Part shown: positions 29,001-38,740 of the stretch, piece after piece
Numbering within the stretch: the stretch's first letter is position 1
Layout of the letters: each line of letters opens with the position of its first letter
Assembly: GCF_900106095.1 (NCBI RefSeq)
Contig: NZ_FNUD01000002.1
Span: forward strand, 4,485,501 to 4,549,500
Reading direction: 5' to 3'
DNA length: 64,000 bases
Source: Pseudomonas deceptionensis
Lineage (GTDB): Bacteria; Pseudomonadota; Gammaproteobacteria; Pseudomonadales; Pseudomonadaceae
The notes under the pieces: generated by a model
What the model saw: only the letters and a program-made list of their open reading frames with translations
The model's database searches: none
Told to the model about the DNA's origin: nothing
Position numbers and translations under genes: made by a program

Positions 29001-29042
29001 CTGCCTAGGCAGTAATGTTTCAAAATATTACTGTCTAGGCAG
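29001..29042 (-). promoter_or_regulatory. Double palindromic operator of the marR-efflux operon
   Basis: ctgcctaggcagtaat (29001-29016) and attactgtctaggcag (29027-29042) form a 16-bp inverted repeat with a single mismatch around a 10-base AT-rich centre. Each arm contains a palindrome of its own (ctgcctaggcag is perfect; ctgtctaggcag has one mismatch). The size and position, just before the marR start, are those expected for two MarR dimer sites overlapping the promoter. Confidence 0.75.
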
Positions 29043-29130
29043 CTAATGTCAAGCCGATTATTAGGTGGCTATCTATCTGGTTGTTTGTACTGCAAAATCC
29101 TGTAGCCGTCGCCGAGGTAAAAAAATCAAC

Positions 29131-29183
29131 TGTGGGAGCGAGCCTGCTCGCGAATGACCTTCGCGAGCAGGCTCGCTCCCACA
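29131..29183. repeat. REP-type inverted pair between marR and miaE
   Basis: tgtgggagcgagcctgctcgcga and its reverse complement lie only a few bases apart, giving a nearly continuous hairpin 25 bases after the miaE stop (minus strand). Same repeat family as 24141-24208. Confidence 0.85.
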
Positions 29184-29207
29184 CGGCAACAGAGTATCTC
29201 TAAGGAT

Positions 29208-29816
29208 TTAAGCGGCGGCTGGCACGCCGCTATGGAAGCGGAACTCTACATCCGGGCTTTCGATCAGCTCCTGCTCAGCCGCCCTCACCCGCTCGATCAC
29301 CTGTGCAATATCCTTGGCATCGCCGTATTGATAGGCCAGCTTCAAATAACCCTGGAAATGCCGGGCCTCGCTTTTGAGCAGACCGAAGTAAAACTTGCCG
29401 AGTTCTTCGTCCAAATGCGGCACCAGCGCTTCGAAACGCTCGCAACTGCGGGCTTCGATAAAAGCGCCCACCACCAGTGTGTCCACCAGCTTGACCGGTT
29501 CGTGATTGCGCACCACCTTGCGCAGAGCCGACGCATAGCGCCCGGCCGACAGTTGGCGCAGCTCGATCTTGCGCTTTTTCATCAGGCGCATGACCTGCTC
29601 GTGATGCACCAGCTCTTCACGGGCCAGACGCGACATCATGTTGATCAGGTCAACATGGGAGTGGTACTTGGCGATAAGGCTCAACGCCGTGCTGGCCGCC
29701 TTGAACTCACAGTTTTTGTGATCGATCAGCAAGGTTTCCTGATCCGCCAATGCCGCTGCGATCCAGCCGTCAGGGGTACGGCAGCCCAGGAACTCATGGA
29801 TTTCAGGAAGAATCAC
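29208..29816 (-). CDS. miaE: tRNA-(ms2io6A37) hydroxylase MiaE
   Basis: A 202-residue ferritin-like non-haem diiron enzyme that hydroxylates the isopentenyl group of 2-methylthio-N6-isopentenyladenosine at tRNA position 37. The diiron ligands can be seen as two ExxH-type pairs: EELVHHEQV and EARHFQGYL, with further Glu in NCEFKAASTAL and GAFIEARSCERFEAL. I choose GTG 29816 (VILPEIHEFLG); the frame continues to 29990 but that part resembles no family and has poor codon use. Lies alone between the efflux operon and the stress-protein gene. Confidence 0.88.
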   Translation of the reverse strand: MILPEIHEFLGCRTPDGWIAAALADQETLLIDHKNCEFKAASTALSLIAKYHSHVDLINMMSRLAREELVHHEQVMRLMKKRKIELRQLSAGRYASALRKVVRNHEPVKLVDTLVVGAFIEARSCERFEALVPHLDEELGKFYFGLLKSEARHFQGYLKLAYQYGDAKDIAQVIERVRAAEQELIESPDVEFRFHSGVPAAA

Positions 29817-30036
29817 GCGCGTGCTCCCGACCGTTGAGGGTTGCACGGCAGACCGGCAGTGTTTTGAAGAATCGCTGACATGAGGCTCACAAAGACTGAA
29901 TTGAGGCGAGCCAGGGATTATACGGGCCTCGGAGCGCAGCACCAACGGCGCAACTTGATATGCATCAACACGGGTGCAACTGCCAAGCAACTATAGTGAT
30001 TACACGCCGCCTTTATTACTTGTGGAGTCACCGGTC

Positions 30037-30900
30037 ATGCACAGCATCAACAGCCTGTTGGTCGTCATCGAGCCCCATTTGATGGAAAGCCTCGCACTCA
30101 AGCGCGCCAAACACATCGCCTGCCACACCAAAGCGCACCTGCATCTACTGATCTGCGATAAAAAGCATGACCATTCGGCCCTGCTGAGCGTGCTTGAAAG
30201 CAGCCTGAAAAGTGAAGCCTACAACGTGACCACCGAGCAGGCCTGGCACGAAAGCCAGCACGCCACCATCATCAAGGTGCAACAAGCGCAAAACTGCGGG
30301 CTGGTGATCAAGCAGCACGTGCCCGACAACCCGCTGAAAAAAGTGTTGCTGACCCCTGAAGACTGGAAGCTGCTGCGCTATTGCCCAAGCCCGGTGCTGC
30401 TGGCCAAGACCGCGCAGTCCTGGGAACACGCCGTCATCCTGGCGGCCGTCGACGTGGGCAACAACGACCCCGAGCATATGGCCTTGCACTCAAGCATTGT
30501 CGACCATGGCTTTCGCATCGCCAGCATGGCCCATGCACAGCTGCATGTCGTCAGCGCCCACCCCGCCCCCATGCTGGCTGCGGTCGACGCCGTCTACCCG
30601 CTGGACACCCAGCTGGAGGAGAGCTACCGGGCCGAATGCAAGGTGTTCCAGCAACAATGTGAAATCGACGACAGCCGCCTGCATATAGAGGAAGGCCCGG
30701 CAGACGTGATCATTCCACGGGTCGCCAAAGCCCTGGGCGCGGTTGTAACCGTCATGGGCACAGTGGCCCGCACCGGATTTTCCGGGGCGCTGATCGGCAA
30801 TACCGCCGAGGTGGTGATCGACAAGCTGGAAAGCGACATCCTGGTGCTCAAACCCGATGAGATGATTGAGCACCTGGAAAAACTGGCGAGCCAGAGCTGA
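30037..30900 (+). CDS. Tandem-domain universal stress protein (UspE-like)
   Basis: A 287-residue cytoplasmic protein made of two Usp domains (about 1-135 and 145-287). The first is degenerate; the second retains the ATP-binding-type glycine motif TVMGTVARTGFSGALIGNTAE and ends in the typical SDILVLKP strand. ATG 30037 (MHSINSLLVVIEPH) is chosen, with TGGAG upstream; the frame extends to 29974. In E. coli UspE and in P. aeruginosa Usp proteins, roles in stationary-phase and anaerobic stress survival are known. A universal stress gene near acnB is conserved in Pseudomonas. Confidence 0.88.
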   Translation: MHSINSLLVVIEPHLMESLALKRAKHIACHTKAHLHLLICDKKHDHSALLSVLESSLKSEAYNVTTEQAWHESQHATIIKVQQAQNCGLVIKQHVPDNPLKKVLLTPEDWKLLRYCPSPVLLAKTAQSWEHAVILAAVDVGNNDPEHMALHSSIVDHGFRIASMAHAQLHVVSAHPAPMLAAVDAVYPLDTQLEESYRAECKVFQQQCEIDDSRLHIEEGPADVIIPRVAKALGAVVTVMGTVARTGFSGALIGNTAEVVIDKLESDILVLKPDEMIEHLEKLASQS

Positions 30901-30912
30901 GCGACTGACGAC

Positions 30913-31383
30913 TTACTCGCCAAAGGCCTCTTTGAGAAAGCCCGGCGCGATATAGCGCTGATAGTGCGCTTCAGACAGCAGGAAAAATTCCCGATCAATG
31001 GCATCACGTAATTCGGGAAGGGCCCAGCCGCGAAACTCCGGCAGTAGCACCATGCCATAGAGCTCCAGCTGATTGATCACCCGCGCACCGCGGGCAATCA
31101 GCTGGTAGGCCCAGCAATATTCGGACTGGTTGGGCACAAAACGGATTTTGCGCGCCAGCAGCTGATCGCGCAGCGTGACCCGGTCAAACACCTCGACCTT
31201 ACCCGTCATCACCTGCACCAAAAGCTGCTCCAGGCGCAGCCACACTGCACGCTTTGCCTCTTCGTCGTAACCGTTCCAGTTGATCACTTCATGGTGGAAA
31301 CGCTTGCAACCACGGCACACGAGGTCGCCGTAAACCGTTGAACACAGGCCTATGCAGGGGGTCTTGATGGTTTGATTGGACAT
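30913..31383 (-). CDS. DUF1289 domain protein of unknown function
   Basis: A 156-residue cytoplasmic protein. Residues 7-35 form a DUF1289 module with four cysteines, TPCIGLC followed by LVCRGC, a spacing that suggests a small metal or iron-sulfur site. A segment of about 110 residues follows with regularly spaced aromatic residues (NQSEYCWAYQLIARGARVIN, RGWALPELRDAIDREFF) that I cannot assign. ATG 31383 (MSNQTIKTPCIG) is chosen over 31398. Convergent with the stress-protein gene, 12 bases apart, and divergent from acnB. Confidence 0.75.
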   Translation of the reverse strand: MSNQTIKTPCIGLCSTVYGDLVCRGCKRFHHEVINWNGYDEEAKRAVWLRLEQLLVQVMTGKVEVFDRVTLRDQLLARKIRFVPNQSEYCWAYQLIARGARVINQLELYGMVLLPEFRGWALPELRDAIDREFFLLSEAHYQRYIAPGFLKEAFGE

Positions 31384-31789
31384 GGCGGAATAGAGCACTG
31401 CAGAACGAAACAGGTGGCTATGTTAGCCCTTTGTCTAACGCAGATCACCCCTCAACCTTCAGGGGCTAACTTACCTTTAACAAGTTTTTACCGTAGAATC
31501 GGCCTGCCTTTTAAGGCGCCAATGTCCGTTAGAAGCTGTTTTCAAAGCGTCACGAGCACAGTTGATCCCAAAGAACGGTGTTGGTGTGGGGTGTTTGCAC
31601 TGCAGATACCCGCACCAATATTCATCATCCTCCCCGTTCGGAAGGCGTAAAACTTTGAAAACAGCTTCTGTTGGGAATCCTTGCAATTCTGGCTAAGCGG
31701 CTCAAAAAGCCCCGCAGCGCATGAGTGCCTGGCATTCCTGGATGAGCGTCCCGGACACCCATTTGGGACCAATGATGAGGGTAATAACT
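31384..31789. other. Gene-free interval upstream of acnB
   Basis: No credible coding frame in 406 bases. It must hold the promoters of acnB (+) and of the DUF1289 gene (-), and contains the 139-base inverted-repeat element listed separately. The 120 bases between that element and acnB are likely 5' untranslated leader. Confidence 0.5.
31531..31669. repeat. 139-base element bounded by perfect 17-bp inverted repeats
   Basis: agaagctgttttcaaag (31531-31547) and ctttgaaaacagcttct (31653-31669) are exact reverse complements enclosing 105 bases. Both ends are flanked by GTT (31528-31530 and 31670-31672). It could be a small non-autonomous mobile element (MITE-like) or a long-range stem in the acnB leader. 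I see no coding frame inside. Confidence 0.6.
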
Positions 31790-34390
31790 GTGCTTGAAGC
31801 CTACCGCAAACATATCGAAGAGCGCGCAGCACTGGGTATCGTTCCCCAGCCGCTTAACGCCGAACAAACTGCAGGCCTGATTGAGCTGCTGAAAAACCCG
31901 CCTGCTGGCGAAGAAGCGTTCCTCGTTGACCTGATCACCAACCGCATTCCACCGGGTGTTGACGAAGCGGCCTACGTGAAAGCCGGCTTCCTGTCCGCCA
32001 TCGCCAAAGGTGAAGCGACTTCTCCCCTGATCGACAAGAAACGCGCTGTTGAACTGCTTGGCACCATGCAAGGCGGCTACAACATCGTGACCCTCGTTGA
32101 GATGCTGGACGACGCAGAGCTGGCACCGGTTGCCGCCGAGCAACTCAAGCACACCCTGCTGATGTTTGACGCTTTCCACGACGTCGCTGAAAAAGCCAAG
32201 AACGGCAATGCCCACGCAAAAGCCGTGGTGCAGTCATGGGCTGACGGCGAGTGGTTCAAGAACCGCCCTACCCTGGCCGACAAGATCAGCCTGCGCGTGT
32301 TCAAGGTCACCGGCGAAACCAACACCGACGACCTGTCCCCTGCACCAGACGCCTGGTCGCGCCCTGATATCCCGCTGCACGCCCTCGCCATGCTGAAAAT
32401 GGCTCGCGAAGGTATCGTGCCGGACGTTCAAGGCTCCATCGGTCCGATGAAGCAGATCGAAGAAATGCGCAACGCCGGCTTCCCTATTGCCTACGTTGGC
32501 GACGTGGTCGGTACCGGTTCGTCGCGTAAGTCGGCAACCAACTCCGTACTGTGGTTCTTCGGCGACGACGTTCCTTATGTACCGAACAAGCGTGCCGGTG
32601 GCTTCTGCTTCGGCAGCAAAATTGCTCCGATCTTCTACAACACCATGGAAGATGCGGGCGCACTGCCAATCGAGTTCGATGTTTCCAACATCAACATGGG
32701 CGACGTGATCGACCTGTACCCGCATGCAGGCAAAGTCTGCAAGCACGGTACCGACGAAGTCATCACCACCTTCGAAATGAAGACCCCGGTGCTGTTGGAC
32801 GAAGTTCGCGCTGGCGGCCGTATCCCGTTGATCATCGGCCGTGGCCTGACCGAGAAGGCTCGCGCCGAACTGGGTCTGGGTCCATCCGACCTGTTCAAAA
32901 AGCCGGAAGCCCCGATCGAAAGCACCAAGGGTTTCACCCTGGCGCAGAAAATGGTCGGCAAGGCTTGCGGCGTAACTGGCGTTCGCCCAGGTACTTACTG
33001 CGAACCGAAGATGACCACCGTAGGTTCTCAGGACACCACCGGTCCCATGACCCGTGACGAACTGAAAGACCTGGCGTGCCTGGGCTTCTCCGCCGATCTG
33101 GTCATGCAGTCGTTCTGCCATACCGCGGCTTATCCAAAGCCGATCGACGTGACCACCCACCACACCCTGCCAGACTTCATCATGACCCGCGGCGGCGTGT
33201 CCCTGCGTCCGGGCGACGGCATCATCCACAGCTGGCTGAACCGTATGCTGCTGCCGGATACCGTCGGCACTGGCGGCGACTCCCACACCCGCTTCCCAAT
33301 GGGCATTTCGTTCCCTGCCGGTTCGGGTCTGGTAGCGTTCGCAGCAGCCACTGGCGTTATGCCACTGGACATGCCTGAGTCGGTTCTGGTTCGCTTCAAA
33401 GGCGAAATGCAGCCAGGCATCACCCTGCGTGACCTGGTACATGCCATTCCTTACGTCGCCATTCAGCAGGGTCTGCTGACTGTCGAGAAGAAAGGCAAGA
33501 TCAACGAATTCTCGGGTCGCATCCTGGAAATCGAAGGTCTGGACAACCTGAGCATCGAGCAAGCGTTCGAACTGTCCGACGCCTCGGCAGAGCGTTCGGC
33601 TGCTGGCTGCACCATCAAGCTGTCCAAAGAATCCATCACCGAATACCTGAACTCCAACATCACCCTGCTGCGCTGGATGATCGGTGAAGGTTACGGCGAT
33701 GCACGTACCCTTGAGCGTCGCGCTCAAGCGATGGAAGCCTGGGTAGCCAACCCTGAGCTGATGGAAGCCGATGCTGACGCCGAATACGCGCACATCATCG
33801 AAATCGATCTGGCTGACATCAAAGAGCCTGTGCTCTGCGCGCCAAACGACCCGGACGACGCTCGCCTGCTGTCCACCGTTGCCGGCGAGAAGATCGACGA
33901 AGTGTTCATCGGTTCGTGCATGACCAACATCGGCCACTTCCGCGCTGCGGGCAAGTTGCTGGACAAGGTCAAAGGCCAGCTGCCAACCCGTCTGTGGCTG
34001 TCGCCGCCGACCAAAATGGACGCTCACCAACTGACCGAAGAAGGCTACTACGGCATCTTCGGCAAAGCTGGCGCACGCATGGAAATGCCGGGCTGCTCGC
34101 TGTGCATGGGTAACCAGGCACGTGTAGAGCCGAACTCGACGGTTGTGTCGACTTCGACCCGTAACTTCCCGAACCGTCTGGGTGACGGCGCTAACGTTTA
34201 CCTGGCTTCGGCCGAGTTGGCGTCGGTTGCCTCGATCCTGGGTCGCCTGCCAAGCGTTGAGGAATACATGGTCTACGCGGCAGAGATCAACACCATGGCA
34301 GCGGACGTGTACCGCTACCTGAGCTTTGATCAGATCGCCGAATTCCGTGAAGCGGCTGCAAATGCCAATATCCCGGTTATTCAAGCGTAA
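31790..34390 (+). CDS. acnB: Bifunctional aconitate hydratase 2 / 2-methylisocitrate dehydratase
   Basis: An 866-residue TCA-cycle enzyme, isomerising citrate and isocitrate through a [4Fe-4S] cluster. The N-terminal HEAT-like domain specific to AcnB comes first ([18 protein letters not shown]), then the swivel domain and the catalytic core. Cluster and active-site regions are seen as [16 protein letters not shown] and [14 protein letters not shown], plus [21 protein letters not shown] choose GTG 31790, which gives the family N-terminus; upstream ATGs at 31775 and 31778 are in frame but leave a non-conserved leader. Codon use is that of a highly expressed gene. A strong terminator follows. 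Confidence 0.96.
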   Translation: MLEAYRKHIEERAALGIVPQPLNAEQTAGLIELLKNPPAGEEAFLVDLITNRIPPGVDEAAYVKAGFLSAIAKGEATSPLIDKKRAVELLGTMQGGYNIVTLVEMLDDAELAPVAAEQLKHTLLMFDAFHDVAEKAKNGNAHAKAVVQSWADGEWFKNRPTLADKISLRVFKVTGETNTDDLSPAPDAWSRPDIPLHALAMLKMAREGIVPDVQGSIGPMKQIEEMRNAGFPIAYVGDVVGTGSSRKSATNSVLWFFGDDVPYVPNKRAGGFCFGSKIAPIFYNTMEDAGALPIEFDVSNINMGDVIDLYPHAGKVCKHGTDEVITTFEMKTPVLLDEVRAGGRIPLIIGRGLTEKARAELGLGPSDLFKKPEAPIESTKGFTLAQKMVGKACGVTGVRPGTYCEPKMTTVGSQDTTGPMTRDELKDLACLGFSADLVMQSFCHTAAYPKPIDVTTHHTLPDFIMTRGGVSLRPGDGIIHSWLNRMLLPDTVGTGGDSHTRFPMGISFPAGSGLVAFAAATGVMPLDMPESVLVRFKGEMQPGITLRDLVHAIPYVAIQQGLLTVEKKGKINEFSGRILEIEGLDNLSIEQAFELSDASAERSAAGCTIKLSKESITEYLNSNITLLRWMIGEGYGDARTLERRAQAMEAWVANPELMEADADAEYAHIIEIDLADIKEPVLCAPNDPDDARLLSTVAGEKIDEVFIGSCMTNIGHFRAAGKLLDKVKGQLPTRLWLSPPTKMDAHQLTEEGYYGIFGKAGARMEMPGCSLCMGNQARVEPNSTVVSTSTRNFPNRLGDGANVYLASAELASVASILGRLPSVEEYMVYAAEINTMAADVYRYLSFDQIAEFREAAANANIPVIQA

Positions 34391-34404
34391 GCTGATGCAG
34401 TAAC

Positions 34405-34440
34405 GAAAAAGCCCCGGTTTGTGAGAACCGGGGCTTTTTC
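34405..34440 (+). terminator. Intrinsic terminator between convergent acnB and the AI-2E family permease
   Basis: gaaaaagccccggtt and aaccggggctttttc are an exact 15-bp stem with a 6-base loop and U-runs on both strands, 14 bases after the acnB stop. Confidence 0.9.
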
Positions 34441-34459
34441 ATGCCTGCTGTTCAGCGAT

Positions 34460-35530
34460 TCAAAGCAGCGGCGAGACGACTTGTTGCTCGCGTGGCCAGG
34501 CATCGAGTACGGCCTTGAACAGGGTAGCCAGCGGTATCGCAAAGAATATCCCCCAGAAGCCCCACAACCCGCCAAACAACAGTACCGCGCAAATGATCGC
34601 CACCGGGTGCAAGCTCACGGCCTCCGAGAACAGCAACGGCACCAGCACATTGCCATCGAGGGTCTGGATGATTCCGTACACCGCCATCAGGTAGATGAAC
34701 TGGTCGCTCCAGCCCCACTGGAACAACGCAATCAACAGCACAGGCACGGTCACCACCACGGCGCCCACATAGGGCACCACTACCGATATACCCACCAGCA
34801 GTGCCAGCAGCGCCGCGTAGTTAAGGCCCATGGTGACGAAGGCGATGTAGGTCACGCCGCCGCAAATAATGATCTCGATGACTTTGCCACGAATGTAGTT
34901 GGCGATCTGGCGGTTCATTTCCTCTGCCACACGGGTAATCAGCGCCCGCTCGCGGGGCAGGTAGCCACGCACCCAGCGGCCAATCACCGCACGGTCCTTG
35001 AGGAAGAAAAACACCAGGATCGGCACCAGTACCAGATAGATCATGATGTTGACCAGCAGCGGCAAACTGGACAGCGAAAAAGTCAGCGCAAGCTGCCCGA
35101 ACTTGCCGATCTCACCGCGTGCCACTTCGATGGCTTGCAGCACCTGTTCATCCGACACCAGATGCGGGTAACGCTCGGGCAACAGCAGCAGCAACGATTG
35201 CCATTTGGCGAGCATGCCCGGCAACTCATTGAACAGCGTGATCAACTGATGCCACAGCAACGGCACCACCACCACGATAAACACCAGCAACAGCCCCATA
35301 AAAAGCGCAAATACCAGGCCAACCGCCGCTGCACCCGGCACCCGCATGCGCTCCAGAGCAACCACCAGGCCTTGCATCAGGTACGCCAGCACCATGCCGG
35401 CCAGTACCGGCGCCAGCATGCCTCCCAAGGTCAGGACCGCGGTAAAAGCCAACACCAGCAATACCGCCAGCACTACGGCCTCTTCATCAGAAAAGTAGCG
35501 CTGAACCCAATCACGTAACACTTTGAACAT
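34460..35530 (-). CDS. AI-2E family transporter (PerM-like permease)
   Basis: A 356-residue inner-membrane protein with about eight hydrophobic segments, a paired start (AVVLAVLLVLAFTAVLTLGG and the following helix), and the family's C-terminal block (GNVLVPLLFSEAVSLHPVAI, LLFGGLWGFWGIFFAIPLAT). Members are called AI-2 exporters after TqsA, but many move other solutes or ions, so the substrate is open. Next to a TusA-like gene 25 bases upstream, probably in one transcript. Confidence 0.85.
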   Translation of the reverse strand: MFKVLRDWVQRYFSDEEAVVLAVLLVLAFTAVLTLGGMLAPVLAGMVLAYLMQGLVVALERMRVPGAAAVGLVFALFMGLLLVFIVVVVPLLWHQLITLFNELPGMLAKWQSLLLLLPERYPHLVSDEQVLQAIEVARGEIGKFGQLALTFSLSSLPLLVNIMIYLVLVPILVFFFLKDRAVIGRWVRGYLPRERALITRVAEEMNRQIANYIRGKVIEIIICGGVTYIAFVTMGLNYAALLALLVGISVVVPYVGAVVVTVPVLLIALFQWGWSDQFIYLMAVYGIIQTLDGNVLVPLLFSEAVSLHPVAIICAVLLFGGLWGFWGIFFAIPLATLFKAVLDAWPREQQVVSPLL

Positions 35531-35555
35531 CGAAATTCCTTAGAAGAGAGAAGAC

Positions 35556-35795
35556 TCAGGCCTTGCGTAACCAGTAGCGATAAGTGCCAGCATCATCCTC
35601 TTCACGCAGCAGTTCATGGCCTGCCAAACGGGCAAAGGTACGAAAATCACGCTGCGAGCCCGCGTCCGTGGCAATCACCTTGAGGGTCTGACCACTGGCC
35701 ATCCTGTTAAGCGCCATCTTGGCCTTGAGCAGTGGCAAGGGGCAATTGAGGCCCGTGGCATCCAGTTCAGCATCATGGGCCAACGTATTCGTCAT
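35556..35795 (-). CDS. TusA-family sulfurtransferase-like protein
   Basis: A 79-residue protein with the TusA/SirA fold signature: DATGLNCPLPLLKAKMAL near the N-terminus, giving the Cys-Pro-x-Pro motif with C18. The family carries persulfide sulfur, best known for 2-thiouridine in tRNA wobble positions. Residue pattern and length are complete. As first gene of a two-gene unit with the AI-2E family permease it may have a specialised partner, so I leave the symbol empty; a main-line TusA may exist elsewhere. Confidence 0.85.
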   Translation of the reverse strand: MTNTLAHDAELDATGLNCPLPLLKAKMALNRMASGQTLKVIATDAGSQRDFRTFARLAGHELLREEDDAGTYRYWLRKA

Positions 35796-35921
35796 TACGT
35801 ACTCCTCTGGCGCGCCGGGTTGGCATTTTTTGGCCGGCTAGAATACCCCAAGCGGAGTCGCCACTGGTCGCCAGCCGAGTGTCCAGCTACAGTAAGCGCT
35901 TTACCCACCAGAGCCTTGTGC

Positions 35922-37352
35922 ATGACTTTTCTGCGCCCTACCCTGTTGACGCTCGCTTGCCTGCTCGCATCGCCGAGCTTCGCCGACGATTTACCGTCTC
36001 TGGGTGACGCCAGTTCGTCCATTGTCTCACCACAGCAAGAGTACCAATTGGGCCGTGCCTGGTTGAGCATGCTGCGCAGCCAAGTGTCGCAACTCAACGA
36101 TCCGCAACTCAAGGATTACGTCGAAACCAGCGTCTACAAGCTGGTAGAAACCAGCCAGGTGCAAGACCGCCGGCTGGAATTCATCCTGATCAACAGCCCG
36201 CAGCTCAACGCCTTCGCTGCCCCCGGCGGGATCATCGGGGTTAACGGCGGCCTGTTCCTCAACGCACAGACCGAAGGCGAATACGCCTCGGTAATGGCCC
36301 ACGAACTGGCCCACTTGTCGCAGCGCCACTTCGCCCGTGGCGTGGAAGCCCAGCAACGCATGCAACTGCCGATGATGGCTGCCCTGCTGGCCGGGATCAT
36401 CGTCGCAGCGTCCGGCGCGGGTGACGCCGGGATCGCCGCCATCGCCGGCACCCAGGCCGCAGCACTGCAAGAGCAGCGCCGATTCTCGCGCCAGAACGAA
36501 CAGGAAGCGGACCGGATCGGCATTCTCAACCTGGAAAAAGCAGGCTACGACCCGCGCTCCATGCCCACCATGTTTGAGCGCCTGATGCGTCAATACCGCT
36601 TCGACGGCAGGCCACCGGAGTTCCTTCTGACTCACCCGGTCACCGAATCACGTATCGCCGACACCCGTAACCGCGCCGAGCAAGCCCGGGTTGGCGGCAC
36701 CGAAGACAGCCTGCGCTATCAACTGATCCGCGCCCGGGTGCAACTCAACTACGAAGAAACCCCGGGGCTGGCCGCCAAGCGCTTTCGCCAGCAACTGGAT
36801 GAAAACCCGAAAAACGACGTAGCGCGCTATGGGCTGGCGATTGCCTATATCAAAGGCAGCCAGTTCAACGAAGCACGCGAGACCCTCAAGCCGTTGCTGG
36901 ACAAGGCGCCGAACGACATCACCTACAACCTGGCGCAGATCGAGCTGGACATGGACAGTAACCGCCTGCCCGAAGCCCAGCAGCGGATCGACCGGATGCG
37001 CACCCTGTATCCAGGCAATTACCCGCTCAACCAGGCCCGGGTTGACCTGCTGCTCAAGCAGAACCGCCCGGCCGAGGCCGACAAGGCGCTTGAAGCCCTG
37101 CTCAAGAGCCGGCCGGACGATCCGGATGTCTGGTACTCGGTTGCCGAAACGCGAGGCTTGTCGGGCAACATCATCGGCCTGCACCAGGCCCGTGCCGAAT
37201 ACTTTGCGTTGGTGGGGGATTATCGCCAGGCCATCCAGCAACTGGACTTTGCGCAGAAGCTCACCAACAACTTCCAGCTGTCATCGCGCCTGGATGCCCG
37301 CAAGCGGGAATTGATGGATCAGGAGCGGGCGCTCAAAGAGATGATGAACTGA
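35922..37352 (+). CDS. bepA: Periplasmic M48 metalloprotease with TPR repeats, BepA/YfgC family
   Basis: A 476-residue exported protein: signal peptide 1-21 (cleavage near SPSFA), then an M48 peptidase domain with the zinc motif H127-E128-L-A-H131 (VMAHELAHLSQRHF) and the third ligand Glu in NEQEADRIGIL. From about residue 280 the C-terminus is a run of TPR-like helical pairs (VARYGLAIAYIKGSQFNEAR and so on). BepA in E. coli promotes LptD maturation and degrades stalled outer-membrane proteins. Start ATG 35922 directly gives the signal peptide. Confidence 0.9.
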   Translation: MTFLRPTLLTLACLLASPSFADDLPSLGDASSSIVSPQQEYQLGRAWLSMLRSQVSQLNDPQLKDYVETSVYKLVETSQVQDRRLEFILINSPQLNAFAAPGGIIGVNGGLFLNAQTEGEYASVMAHELAHLSQRHFARGVEAQQRMQLPMMAALLAGIIVAASGAGDAGIAAIAGTQAAALQEQRRFSRQNEQEADRIGILNLEKAGYDPRSMPTMFERLMRQYRFDGRPPEFLLTHPVTESRIADTRNRAEQARVGGTEDSLRYQLIRARVQLNYEETPGLAAKRFRQQLDENPKNDVARYGLAIAYIKGSQFNEARETLKPLLDKAPNDITYNLAQIELDMDSNRLPEAQQRIDRMRTLYPGNYPLNQARVDLLLKQNRPAEADKALEALLKSRPDDPDVWYSVAETRGLSGNIIGLHQARAEYFALVGDYRQAIQQLDFAQKLTNNFQLSSRLDARKRELMDQERALKEMMN

Positions 37353-37360
37353 TGGTTCAC

Positions 37361-37445
37361 GTGGGAGCTAGCCTGCTCGCGATGGCCTCGATGCAGTCAT
37401 CTAGACAAACCGCACCGCCTGCATCGCGAGCAGGCTCACTCCCAC
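37361..37445. repeat. REP-type inverted pair between bepA and nadA
   Basis: gtgggagctagcctgctcgcgat and atcgcgagcaggctcactcccac form an imperfect inverted pair separated by about 39 bases, between the convergent genes. Two mismatches show the pair is diverging from the consensus at 24141 and 29131. Confidence 0.8.
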
Positions 37446-37452
37446 AATAAAA

Positions 37453-38511
37453 CTAGGCATTGCCCGCGAGTTTCAACCGCGCCGCCTGGGTGAAATCCAG
37501 CATGCGCTTGAGCGGGCGAATGGCGTGGGGCACCAGGGCCGGGTCAACGAAGATTTCGTTGGTGCCCTGTTGCAAGCACTCAAGGGTGCGCTCCAGGGTG
37601 TTCATGGCCATCCACGGGCAATGGGCGCAACTGCGGCATGCCGCTCCATTACCTGCCGTTGGCGCCTCGATAAAGACCTTGTCCGGGCACAGCTGCTGCA
37701 TTTTGTAGAAAATGCCGCGATCAGTGGCCACGATGAACGTCTTGTTCGGCAAGTTTTGCGCCGCTGCGATCAACTGGCTGGTGGACCCCACCGCATCCGC
37801 CAGATCAATCACCGCCTCCGGCGACTCGGGGTGAACCAGAATCGCCGCATCCGGGTACAAAGCCTTCATGTCTTCGAGCTGCTTGGACTTGAACTCTTCG
37901 TGAACGATGCAGGCACCGTCCCACAGCAGCATGTCGGCACCGGTCTGGCGCTGGATGTAACGACCCAGATGCTTGTCCGGGCCCCAGATGATCGTCTCGC
38001 CGTTGTCCATCAGGCTTTCAACGATCTCCAGCGCGCAGCTTGACGTCACCACCCAGTCAGCCCGGGCCTTGACCGCCGCCGATGTGTTGGCATACACCAC
38101 CACCGTGCGCTCGGGGTGCTTGTCGCAAAACGCCGAGAACTCTTCAACCGGGCAACCCAGGTCAAGGGAACAGGTGGCCTCCAGCGTCGGCATCAGCACG
38201 CGTTTTTCAGGGGTCAGGATTTTCGCCGTCTCACCCATAAAGCGCACGCCGGCGACCAGAATGGTTTTGGCCGGGTGGGCCGCGCCAAAGCGGGCCATTT
38301 CCAGGGAGTCGGACACACAGCCACCGGTTTCTTCGGCCAGGGCCTGAATCACCGGATCACAGTAAAAGTGCGCCACCAGCACCGCATCGCGGGCTTTGAG
38401 TTCAGCCGCGATCTGCTCGCGCAGGCTGAGGGATTGGGCCTCAGTCAACGCCTTGGGTTGCCTGGCATCGAGGTGGGCTTGGACCAGAAGTCGTTCAGAA
38501 ATTTGCGTCAT
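37453..38511 (-). CDS. nadA: Quinolinate synthase NadA
   Basis: A 352-residue cytoplasmic [4Fe-4S] enzyme that condenses iminoaspartate with dihydroxyacetone phosphate to quinolinate in NAD synthesis. Conserved segments include [20 protein letters not shown], the cysteine-containing [24 protein letters not shown], and [16 protein letters not shown]; these include the three cluster cysteines of the family. ATG 38511 ([14 protein letters not shown]) is chosen; the frame runs 21 codons further upstream. Confidence 0.95.
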   Translation of the reverse strand: MTQISERLLVQAHLDARQPKALTEAQSLSLREQIAAELKARDAVLVAHFYCDPVIQALAEETGGCVSDSLEMARFGAAHPAKTILVAGVRFMGETAKILTPEKRVLMPTLEATCSLDLGCPVEEFSAFCDKHPERTVVVYANTSAAVKARADWVVTSSCALEIVESLMDNGETIIWGPDKHLGRYIQRQTGADMLLWDGACIVHEEFKSKQLEDMKALYPDAAILVHPESPEAVIDLADAVGSTSQLIAAAQNLPNKTFIVATDRGIFYKMQQLCPDKVFIEAPTAGNGAACRSCAHCPWMAMNTLERTLECLQQGTNEIFVDPALVPHAIRPLKRMLDFTQAARLKLAGNA

Positions 38512-38740
38512 GTTCGCAAGACCTGCAAGCGCTGCTGCGCGAAAGTCGAGTGTACCACCAGCTCCGGGCATCAAGCCCCGCTGGGAGAATGTTTGTGATC
38601 AGGCACGGACAAGCACTGAAGCGCGGTAAGGCTACAGAATATCCTTGGGATTCAAAAGTTTAATGTTGCGCTTGCGACGGCGTGCGCACCGGCCCCCGGG
38701 CATGGGCAACCGCTCCCCATGCGCCAGAAGCCTTGCCGCC

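Noticed and set aside
32234..34384. 716-codon open frame antisense to acnB
   Set aside because: Long only because acnB has strong codon bias; the translation is rich in His, Gln and Arg in the pattern typical of antisense shadows, with no ribosome-binding site.
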